Source of the DNA: Cyanobacteriota bacterium
GTDB taxonomy: Bacteria > Cyanobacteriota > Cyanobacteriia > Leptolyngbyales > Leptolyngbyaceae
Direction: 5' to 3'
Assembly: GCA_027482985.1 (NCBI GenBank)
Contig: JAIXVO010000519.1
Coordinates: forward strand, 1-6,264
DNA: 6,264 nt
Shown here: piece by piece, positions 1 to 5,001 of the stretch
Position numbering within the stretch: position 1 is the first letter of the stretch
Layout: each line of letters starts with the position of its first letter
Notes under the pieces: generated by a model
The model's database searches: none
Told to the model about the DNA's origin: nothing
What the model saw: the letters and a program-made list of their open reading frames with translations, nothing else
Position numbers and translations under genes: made by a program

Positions 1-10
1 GTTGAGGTAG

Positions 11-105
11 AGGTTGGGGGATAGGGGTTGGGGGTTAGAAATCACATCAATCGTCTCGAATCTCAGTTCTTCTGACTTCTGACTCCCTCCCCCTCCCTCA
101 CATTC
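11..105. repeat. Heptamer-like and low-complexity DNA downstream of gdhA
   Basis: Plus-strand G-runs at 16-20, 24-27 and 30-34 are spaced by ATA and TT, giving degenerate near-heptamer units such as GGGGTTG. TTCTGAC occurs twice in tandem (70-83). A pyrimidine-rich stretch (84-118) then runs into the gdhA stop codon. These resemble the short tandemly repeated heptamers described in cyanobacteria. No convincing terminator hairpin for gdhA is seen. Confidence 0.5.
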
Positions 106-1407
106 CTACCCCTTCCGCCCATGCCCATTCGTGTAATAATCCCGCGTGCCTTTGGCGCTGATGGCTTCGCCTAAGCGACTGATGGCATGGACGTAGGCGG
201 CGGTGCGGAGGGAGATGTCGTGATCGCGGGCAATGGCCCAAATGCGATCGCCTTCTTCGACGATGCGGCTCTGGAGTTTTTGGTTGACTTCATCCAATGT
301 CCAGTAGAGGCCGCTGCGATTTTGCACCCACTCGAAGTAGCTCACCGTGACACCGCCTGCATTGACCAGAATGTCGGGGAAGACATAAATTCCTTTTTGG
401 TTCAGAATTTGGTCGGCGGCGGAAGTAATGGGGCCATTGGCGACTTCAAAAATTAGTTTGGCCTGAATGTCGTGGGCATTGTCCTCGGTGATCTGATTTT
501 CGAGGGCAGCGGGAATCAGGATATCGACATCCAATTTCAGTAAATCTTCGTTCGTCAGCACGTCCTGGTCGTCAATTTCGCACACGCTGCGATCGCAGTA
601 GGGTACACGGATGCCACGGGTTGAGGCTTTCATTTCGCGCACGGCGGGAATGTCTAACCCGTTTTTGGCATAAACGCCCCCCTGAGAGTCACTCACCGCC
701 ACTACCTTGTAGCCCGCTGCGAACATCAATTCCGCTAGAATGCCGCCTGCATTGCCAAAGCCTTGAATCGCGACAGTAGTGGTTTGAGGGGTCATGTCAA
801 ACCGGGGCAACATGGATTGGATGACGTAATACGCGCCTGTCGCCGTCGCCGCTTCTCGCCCCACACTGCCGCCCATGCTGATGGGTTTCCCGGTCACGAC
901 TGCCGGACAGATGTGGCGAGTGATGATGCTGTACTGATCCATCATCCAACCCATGATCATCGAGTTGGTGTAAACATCCGGTGCCAGAATATCGACATCG
1001 GGGCCAATGAAGTCGGCGATCGCGTCAATATAACCCCGGCTTAAGCGTTCCAGTTCCATCCGGGAAAGGGCTTTGGGATTGACGGTAATGCCCCCTTTCG
1101 CGCCCCCGAAGGGCAACCCCAAGGCGGCACACTTGAAGGTCATCCAAAAGGCCAGGGATTGCACTTCATCCATCGTGACGTTGGGATGGTAGCGGACACC
1201 GCCCTTACCGGGGCCACGGGTGTCATCGTAGCGCACCCGATAGCCTTGAAAGACTTTGAGCGACCCATCATCCATTCGCACTGGAATCGAGACGCTGAGG
1301 CTGGTTTGCGGAAACTTGAGGGATTCGATCGCATCCTCCGAGATGGCGGCATACTTCAATGCCTGTTCCAACCGCTGACTAGCATCCGCAAGCATGGATT
1401 TTGTCAT
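106..1407 (-). CDS. gdhA: Glutamate dehydrogenase (Glu/Leu/Phe/Val dehydrogenase family)
   Basis: This enzyme reversibly makes glutamate from 2-oxoglutarate and ammonium with NAD(P)H in the cytoplasm. The 433-residue length fits hexameric bacterial and archaeal glutamate dehydrogenases (about 415-450). Residue numbers count from the ATG. The substrate domain has GPGKGGVRYHP (66-76), FKCAALGLPFGGAKGG (91-106) with the likely catalytic Lys104, and APDVYTN (142-148) with the likely catalytic Asp144. The Rossmann domain shows QGFGNAGG (215-222) and an acidic Asp240 after the second strand. PDILVNAGGVTVSYFEW (344-360) is also typical of the family. I cannot settle NAD versus NADP; the enzyme characterised in Synechocystis is NADP-dependent. 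A GTG at 1413 is in frame, but the Shine-Dalgarno-like AGAAGG (1415-1420) is 1 base from it and 7 bases from the ATG at 1407, so the ATG is chosen. The gene has its own upstream region with an NtcA-like site. No damage is visible. Confidence 0.93.
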   Translation of the reverse strand: MTKSMLADASQRLEQALKYAAISEDAIESLKFPQTSLSVSIPVRMDDGSLKVFQGYRVRYDDTRGPGKGGVRYHPNVTMDEVQSLAFWMTFKCAALGLPFGGAKGGITVNPKALSRMELERLSRGYIDAIADFIGPDVDILAPDVYTNSMIMGWMMDQYSIITRHICPAVVTGKPISMGGSVGREAATATGAYYVIQSMLPRFDMTPQTTTVAIQGFGNAGGILAELMFAAGYKVVAVSDSQGGVYAKNGLDIPAVREMKASTRGIRVPYCDRSVCEIDDQDVLTNEDLLKLDVDILIPAALENQITEDNAHDIQAKLIFEVANGPITSAADQILNQKGIYVFPDILVNAGGVTVSYFEWVQNRSGLYWTLDEVNQKLQSRIVEEGDRIWAIARDHDISLRTAAYVHAISRLGEAISAKGTRDYYTNGHGRKG

Positions 1408-1431
1408 ATTCACACCTTCTCTAGATTTTCA

Positions 1432-1445
1432 GTATCAAAGAATAC
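1432..1445 (-). promoter_or_regulatory. Putative NtcA-binding site upstream of gdhA
   Basis: The sequence is a perfect GTA-N8-TAC palindrome, the consensus of NtcA, the cyanobacterial CRP-family nitrogen regulator that responds to 2-oxoglutarate. It ends 24 bases before the gdhA ATG. At activated promoters NtcA usually sits near -41, about 22 bases before a -10 box; here that position would fall at the start codon, and no TAN3T box is seen there. A site overlapping or just downstream of the promoter fits repression better. Candidate -10 hexamers are TATTCT or GATACT inside the palindrome, or CATGAT at 1460-1465 with TTTCCA at 1483-1488 (17-base spacer); all are weak. Binding is an inference from the consensus and location. 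Confidence 0.5.
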
Positions 1446-1549
1446 TTTTCTCTAATTTCATCATGCCCCATGTACTTAGGGCTGGAAACGGTGTGATCCC
1501 CGAACGACACAAAACTAATTAATCACATGCCCAAGCGCTGGCTAGGAAA

Positions 1550-1573
1550 GGCAGAGGGCGGCGGGCAGAGGGC
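1550..1573. repeat. Short direct repeat in a purine-rich spacer
   Basis: GGCAGAGGGC occurs at 1550-1559 and again at 1564-1573, with a related purine-rich stretch near 1645-1671. It lies between the gdhA promoter region and the hairpin downstream of the nucleotidyltransferase gene. This is the low-complexity spacer DNA common in cyanobacteria; no function can be assigned. Confidence 0.5.
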
Positions 1574-1580
1574 AGCAGTA

Positions 1581-1629
1581 AATACCCCACCCTGCAAGGA
1601 CGAAAAGCACTCTCGCGGGGTGGGGTGTT
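1581..1629 (-). terminator. GC-rich hairpin, probable terminator of the nucleotidyltransferase transcript
   Basis: AATACCCCACCC (1581-1592) pairs with GGGTGGGGTGTT (1618-1629) over 12 base pairs with one G-T wobble, around a 25-base loop. It starts about 60 bases after the stop codon at 1690 and lies before the gdhA upstream region, where a transcript boundary is expected. The flank in the minus direction (ATTTACTGC) has only a short T-rich part, so this is not a textbook intrinsic terminator. It could instead be a dispersed palindromic repeat. Confidence 0.45.
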
Positions 1630-1689
1630 AGCGATTAGGATTTGCAGAGAGAGGGCGGCAGAACGAAAGAGGGCATAAGCAGATGGTTG

Positions 1690-2988
1690 TTAACGCTTGG
1701 CCGCATTACCGTTCTCTAGATCTTCATTGGGCGGGATAACAGCCTCGTTACTGGAGTTATTATCACTGCTATTTTCTTCATCTGAAGATATGCCGTTGTC
1801 AGGGATCGGCGGTGGCTCTGGTGGGGGATTGTCGGATTTGAGGAGTTCCGCGATCGCCTGTCCTTCGGCGGGAGTTTGCGAGGGAAGTTCCTGGCGGCGA
1901 TCGGTGATCAGCCAATCCAGAGAAGCGGCTTGCACGTCGATCGTGGCTCCAGTTTTATCGACGCAGTAGCGCCCAAACACCAACTTATCGACTAGTCTCA
2001 CCCCAGGACCCAGACGGGAATAATCAAAAATCACGCTGTTATCGACGACCGCACCGCTACAAATCCAGCAGTTGGGGCCAATCATCGTAGGGCCAATAAT
2101 GGTTGCGCCATCCTCAATGTGAGTCATGCCGCCGATGTAGACGGGACCTTGAATGTTGACCTTATCCCAGTTGACCGCCACATTGATCCCGGTGTAAATT
2201 CCAGGCGCGACTTGATGACCGGGAATTTCGACGTTTTTCACATCCCCTTGCAGCACCGCGCGAATGGCGTGCCAGTAGTCCGGCACCTTCCCAATATCGA
2301 CCCATTCAAACTCCATCGGGAAGCCATAAAAGGGTGCCCCAATTTCCACCAGTTTGGGAAACAACTGACTGCCGATGTCATATTCCACGCCAGAGGGTAC
2401 GTAATCCAGGACTTCTGGCTCAAAGATATAAATCCCGGTGTTGATACAGTTGCTTAACGCTTCTTCGACGGCTGGCTTCTCCTGGAACGCCTTGATCCGA
2501 CCGTCCTCATCCGTCACCACGACCCCATAACTGGAGACTTCTTCCTGAGGGACGGTTTTCATGATCACAGTGGCGATCGAGCCTTTTTCCCGGTGCCACT
2601 TCACGGCCGCCGTCAGGTCGAGATCAATTAAGGCATCCCCACACAAAACGACGAAGGTGTCATCAAAGAAGGGCGAAAAATCTTGAATGTGCCGCATGCC
2701 GCCCGCCGAACCCAGGGCTTTCCCCACCAGTTCACCATCTTTGATATAGCCCTCAAAGGAGTAGGCAATTTGCACACCAAACCGTTGACCGTCGCGGAAG
2801 TAGCCTTCAATCACATCCGCCAGGTGGCTCACGTTTACCATGATCTGGTCAAACCCATGTTGTCGCAGGAGTTCCAGCAAAAACTCCATGACGGGTTTTT
2901 GCATAATTGGAATCATCGGTTTGGGAATTTCATACGTAATGGGACGGACGCGTGTGCCTTTCCCTGCTGCCAGAATCATGGCTTTCAT
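1690..2988 (-). CDS. Sugar-phosphate nucleotidyltransferase (GDP-mannose/NDP-glucose pyrophosphorylase-like)
   Basis: The protein probably makes an NDP-sugar from a sugar 1-phosphate and an NTP, feeding polysaccharide or glycan synthesis in the cytoplasm; the exact substrate is not evident. The catalytic domain (1 to about 245) opens with MILAAGKGTRVRP (4-16) followed by IPKPMIPI (21-28). It contains the metal-binding CGDALIDLD (116-124), FQEKP (168-172), YDIGSQLFP (203-211) and WVDIGKVPDYW (229-239). Residues about 255-350 are hexapeptide-like repeats of a left-handed beta helix (PVYIGG, GATIIGPTMIGPNC, GAVVDNSVI). It lacks the phosphomannomutase half of the roughly 840-residue cyanobacterial homologues. 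Residues from about 368 to 432 form a Pro-rich then Ser/Asn/Glu-rich tail, probably disordered. A TTG at 2994 is in frame, but GAGAAG (2995-3000) is 6 bases from the ATG at 2988, and MKAMILAAGKG is the usual family start. Confidence 0.88.
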   Translation of the reverse strand: MKAMILAAGKGTRVRPITYEIPKPMIPIMQKPVMEFLLELLRQHGFDQIMVNVSHLADVIEGYFRDGQRFGVQIAYSFEGYIKDGELVGKALGSAGGMRHIQDFSPFFDDTFVVLCGDALIDLDLTAAVKWHREKGSIATVIMKTVPQEEVSSYGVVVTDEDGRIKAFQEKPAVEEALSNCINTGIYIFEPEVLDYVPSGVEYDIGSQLFPKLVEIGAPFYGFPMEFEWVDIGKVPDYWHAIRAVLQGDVKNVEIPGHQVAPGIYTGINVAVNWDKVNIQGPVYIGGMTHIEDGATIIGPTMIGPNCWICSGAVVDNSVIFDYSRLGPGVRLVDKLVFGRYCVDKTGATIDVQAASLDWLITDRRQELPSQTPAEGQAIAELLKSDNPPPEPPPIPDNGISSDEENSSDNNSSNEAVIPPNEDLENGNAAKR

Positions 2989-3018
2989 AGACAACTTCTC
3001 TCAATCCTTCAGCCGTTA

Positions 3019-3024
3019 ATTTTA
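3019..3024 (-). promoter_or_regulatory. Possible -10 box for the nucleotidyltransferase gene
   Basis: On the minus strand TAAAAT lies 30 bases before the ATG at 2988 and would give a leader of about 24 bases. No convincing -35 hexamer is seen 16-18 bases upstream. Identified by eye only. The rest of the 261-base spacer (2989-3249) shows a 5-bp inverted repeat (GTTCC/GGAAC around 3065-3077) and otherwise nothing I can name; no clear terminator follows scpA. Confidence 0.25.
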
Positions 3025-3249
3025 ACTGTCCGTGTGATTAAACACTGGGAGTGAGCTTGGATCAGGTTCCCCAGGAACAAGTTACAAAAACTTTACGTTT
3101 ATGCTTGTGATCCCTGATGAAAACTTGTGAAATGCATCCTCAAACTCATCCTGATTGCAATTGCCGACACCATCTAGCCAATCTCTAGATCGTGCCCATT
3201 GGTCGCACCCTCATGGTCTTGATTAGTTTAGCGTGTTCGCTTGGGTAAC

Positions 3250-4071
3250 TCACGCCAATTCATCACCCGTCGCCAGGTTCGAGTCAGGAAATAAGGGGCG
3301 GACTCGCAATTGCCCGTAAAACTCAGCCTGTTCTAGTTCTACTTTAGATTGGGCGGAGAGCAGCAGTAGCGCCCAAAAGATCCCAACTCGATCATGCTGG
3401 GGGGCATGATGAGCCTCGGTTGCAGCTGGACTTTTTTGAGATTGCGTCCACAGTTCCAGGAGAAATTCAAAATCTAGCCAGTTTTGGGTGGCCTGGGGAT
3501 CGGCGAGGTGTTCCGCAAAAAATTGCTCCAACGCGGTTGCCATTTCCGACAAATTTTCCTGGTGCGCCAGTTGCGCGATCGCCCGGACCGTCTGCGATCG
3601 CGATTGAGGGGGCGGTCGGCGTAGTCGCTTCCGAGGAGCCGGATCTTCCAGTGCTACCGCGATCGCCCGTAACTGGTCAATCAAATCCTTGAGCGTCACC
3701 TTCCGTTTTTGGGGCGGTTGCGCCACTGCCCGCCGCCGAATTTGCCGTTCCAGGTGCGGCGGCAACCCGTTGCCAGCGACCCCTTCCTCCAATAACTCCA
3801 GGGATTCCAGTTCCTCTGCCGCCGCATCCGGTTGATCCGGCTGAGTCAAACTGTCGGCTTTCAGTAACACCAACATGGAGGCATACAAAAACGCCTGCCC
3901 CGATGAGGACAGATTCTTCTCATACAACGCCCGTCCCTCCACCAGGGGATTCAACTCATTGAGAAACCGATCGATCACCTCAATCACCTTGACATCCCAG
4001 GGATCAATCTCTCCCCGTTCCGCCATCTCAATCAGGAGGGCGATCGCATCTTCCGCAAATGAAAGTGCCAT
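3250..4071 (-). CDS. scpA: Segregation and condensation protein ScpA
   Basis: ScpA is the kleisin subunit of the bacterial SMC-ScpAB condensin, which bridges the SMC neck and head and helps compact and separate the chromosome. The 273-residue length is normal. The N-terminal helical domain shows the family pattern DAIALLIEMAERGEIDPWDV (8-27) followed by VIEVIDRFL (29-37), and FLYASMLVLLKA (61-72). A variable charged linker (about 75-165) includes an acidic stretch (84-96) and a basic Pro/Arg stretch (143-158). The C-terminal winged helix that binds the SMC head covers about 225-262 (DRVGIFWALLLLSAQSKVEL, then FYGQLRVRPLF). The ATG at 4071 has AGAGG at 4081-4085, 9 bases away, and the homology begins right after it. 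The small ORF ending at 4084 lies 12 bases upstream on the same strand, so the two may share a message. No scpB or smc lies in the window. Confidence 0.92.
   Translation of the reverse strand: MALSFAEDAIALLIEMAERGEIDPWDVKVIEVIDRFLNELNPLVEGRALYEKNLSSSGQAFLYASMLVLLKADSLTQPDQPDAAAEELESLELLEEGVAGNGLPPHLERQIRRRAVAQPPQKRKVTLKDLIDQLRAIAVALEDPAPRKRLRRPPPQSRSQTVRAIAQLAHQENLSEMATALEQFFAEHLADPQATQNWLDFEFLLELWTQSQKSPAATEAHHAPQHDRVGIFWALLLLSAQSKVELEQAEFYGQLRVRPLFPDSNLATGDELA
3575..3666. repeat. Cluster of three HIP1 palindromes inside scpA
   Basis: GCGATCGC occurs at 3575-3582, 3594-3601 and 3659-3666, three copies in 92 bases, with another near 4041 in the same gene. HIP1 is very abundant in many cyanobacterial genomes. 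In this window it appears both inside genes and in spacers. Confidence 0.85.
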
Positions 4072-4083
4072 GAACTCAAGCCT

Positions 4084-4200
4084 CTACCGTTGAGCAAGCC
4101 GCACAAACCAAACCGCCATCCCCGCGATCGCCGTTAAGAGCAACAACGGCACCCATAAACTCCACAGACTCAAGGGGGTAATCAAATCGACTGTTGTCAT
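4084..4200 (-). CDS. Unrecognised 38-residue single-helix membrane microprotein
   Basis: I do not recognise a family. Translation from the ATG at 4200 to TAG at 4084 gives 38 residues: a short polar start (MTTVDL), one hydrophobic segment from about 7 to 33 (ITPLSLWSLW, VPLLLLTAIAGM, AVWFV), and a basic end (RLAQR). The basic end predicts the C-terminus on the cytoplasmic side. Its size resembles the single-helix subunits of cyanobacterial photosystems, cytochrome b6f and NDH-1, but it does not clearly match those I know (PsbM, PsbJ, PsbX, PsbY, PetN, PetM, PsaM, PsaI). It lies 12 bases upstream of scpA, whose Shine-Dalgarno-like AGAGG overlaps its stop codon, so coupling is plausible. No strong ribosome site precedes its own ATG, which is common in cyanobacteria. 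It contains a HIP1 site. It could still be a chance ORF. Confidence 0.5.
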   Translation of the reverse strand: MTTVDLITPLSLWSLWVPLLLLTAIAGMAVWFVRLAQR

Positions 4201-4217
4201 GAGTGAATGCTAGCTCA

Positions 4218-4306
4218 AGATGGGGGAGGGGGAAGGAATTTGGGGGAGAGGGAGGGGCAGGAAGGAAGAGGGAGGGGGAGGGAGCGGGGGGGCGGAGGAG
4301 AGAAAC
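4218..4306 (+). repeat. Polypurine tract with many G-runs
   Basis: About 89 bases are almost all A and G on the plus strand, with more than four runs of three to seven G. This composition can form G-quadruplexes, or a triplex as a homopurine-homopyrimidine tract. In the minus-strand transcript of the region it would be C/U-rich. Confidence 0.7.
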
Positions 4307-4312
4307 CCGTAG

Positions 4313-4333
4313 AGACACGCCGTTGGCGCGTCT
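4313..4333. repeat. Palindromic repeat copy A (imperfect)
   Basis: AGACACGCC and GGCGCGTCT form a 9-bp stem with one mismatch around a GTT loop. It matches the plan of copies B and C (AGACRYGCC, 3-base loop, GGCRCGTCT), a type of dispersed intergenic palindrome seen in cyanobacterial genomes. Confidence 0.6.
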
Positions 4334-4403
4334 ATCAACCAATCAGGGAGGAGGAAATCAAGGGCGATCGCCTTTCTCCCTAAAAACCTCACCCCCCCCA
4401 ATC

Positions 4404-4450
4404 TCTAGGGAGACGTGCCAGCGGCACGTCTCTACAAAATTCCCCTTATT
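4404..4450. repeat. 47-bp tandem unit 1, with palindrome copy B (perfect)
   Basis: The unit starts at TCTAG and contains AGACGTGCC (4411-4419), an AGC loop and GGCACGTCT (4423-4431), a perfect 9-bp stem. It is followed by unit 2 at a period of 47 bases; I count about 35 of 47 positions identical, including 16 in a row from GGCACGTC onward. The hairpin lies about 110-130 bases past the LapA-domain stop codon and could act in ending that transcript, though no U-tract follows in the minus direction. Confidence 0.65.
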
Positions 4451-4497
4451 TCTAGAAAGACATTCTAACGGCACGTCTCTACAAATTTCCTTTCCTC
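4451..4497. repeat. 47-bp tandem unit 2, with decayed palindrome copy C
   Basis: The unit begins with the same TCTAG as unit 1 and keeps the right arm GGCACGTCT (4470-4478) intact. Its left arm has changed to AGACATTCT (4458-4466), so the stem is largely lost. Most differences from unit 1 in the arm are G-to-A or C-to-T changes. Its 3' part runs into the pyrimidine tract. Confidence 0.6.
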
Positions 4498-4540
4498 TCC
4501 CTCCCTTCCCCTCCTTCCCCTCCCTCGCCCTTCCTCCTGC
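4486..4540 (-). repeat. Polypyrimidine tract directly after the LapA-domain stop codon
   Basis: About 55 bases are nearly all C and T on the plus strand, so the minus-strand transcript would carry a G/A-rich 3' end with many GGG and GGGG runs right after the stop codon. That RNA could form a G-quadruplex. It is roughly complementary in inverted orientation to the purine tract about 200 bases away. Confidence 0.65.
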
Positions 4541-4903
4541 CTACTTCGACAACAACTCCGCCTGTGTCGTCGCAGGTGCTTCCATCTTGGCGGCGGGTAG
4601 CAGGCGTTGTTGTTCAATTTCGGCTTTGAACCGTTCGACGTTTTCTTCCAGTTCTTGAATCCGAGTATCGCGATCGCGGACTTCTTTGCCCGTTTCCACC
4701 AGGCGTTGCACCCGCGTCCAGACGCTAAAGACCCAGGCCAAAACAGCCCCCACGCCCATCGCGAGAATTAACTCGATCGAAAGCGGGGCTTGCAGTTGAA
4801 CGCCTTTCACAAATTTGATGGCGACTGGCTCGGTGTTCTCAATGCCGAACAGCACGAGAGCCAGGCAAATGACAAAGATAACTACGAAATTAATTTGTCG
4901 CAT
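4541..4903 (-). CDS. LapA-domain (DUF1049) small inner-membrane protein
   Basis: The 120-residue protein matches the LapA/DUF1049 pattern: two transmembrane helices joined by a short loop, then a coiled coil. Helix 1 is about 4-20 (INFVVIFVICLALVLFG), followed by the family-typical N-T-E-P in the loop (23-26) and FVKGVQLQAPLS. Helix 2 is about 42-62 (IELILAMGVGAVLAWVFSVW). A charged, heptad-like helix follows (about 64-103), then an Ala/Pro tail. In Escherichia coli, LapA acts with LapB in control of lipopolysaccharide assembly; the role in cyanobacteria is not established, so the name describes a domain only. No strong Shine-Dalgarno precedes the ATG at 4903. It follows the AI-2E-family gene by 98 bases on the same strand, so co-transcription is possible. 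Confidence 0.8.
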   Translation of the reverse strand: MRQINFVVIFVICLALVLFGIENTEPVAIKFVKGVQLQAPLSIELILAMGVGAVLAWVFSVWTRVQRLVETGKEVRDRDTRIQELEENVERFKAEIEQQRLLPAAKMEAPATTQAELLSK

Positions 4904-5001
4904 ACGCGGATGATCCCAAACACGCTACTCAACTTTTACCAGAGGGCGGTCAGAAATGACTGCGATCGCACATTTTTTTGCAACTGGGGGCGGGCGGGTG
5001 G

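Larger units (their letters stand above)
4201..4540. other. Non-coding island of purine tract, palindromes and pyrimidine tract
   Basis: This 340-base stretch between the LapA-domain gene and the microprotein ORF holds no credible gene; the open frames across it encode Pro/Ser- or Gly/Arg-rich low complexity. From left to right it contains an almost pure purine tract (about 4218-4306), an imperfect palindrome (4313-4333), a HIP1 site near 4364, a tandem pair of palindrome units (4404-4497) and an almost pure pyrimidine tract (about 4486-4540). The two flanking tracts are roughly complementary in inverted orientation. The promoter of the microprotein-scpA pair must lie in or upstream of this island, but no clear box is seen. 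Confidence 0.75.

Noticed and set aside
763..1044. Plus-strand frames inside gdhA, and similar antisense frames in the other genes
   Set aside because: They are antisense to strongly recognisable genes and have no family-like motifs.
1690..2988. Truncated version of the 840-residue bifunctional mannose-1-phosphate guanylyltransferase
   Set aside because: The shorter form is a family in its own right, and the gene ends in a complete tail without remnants of a phosphomannomutase domain downstream.
3060..3249. Riboswitch or small RNA in the spacer between scpA and the nucleotidyltransferase
   Set aside because: Only a 5-bp inverted repeat and short direct repeats were seen, with no recognisable conserved aptamer or terminator.
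4076..4342. 88-codon minus-strand frame covering the same DNA as the microprotein
   Set aside because: It reads the pyrimidine-rich strand as Pro/Ser/Leu low complexity in another frame. The 38-codon frame has a membrane-protein pattern and better spacing to scpA.
4313..4497. CRISPR-like array from three repeated palindromes
   Set aside because: Only three degenerate copies with unequal spacing (two at 47 bases, one about 98 bases away), no unique spacers of constant length and no cas genes.
4203..4658. Open frame on the plus strand across the repeat island (151 codons)
   Set aside because: It translates the purine tract into Gly/Glu/Arg-rich low complexity and overlaps the LapA-domain gene in antisense, so it is a composition artefact.
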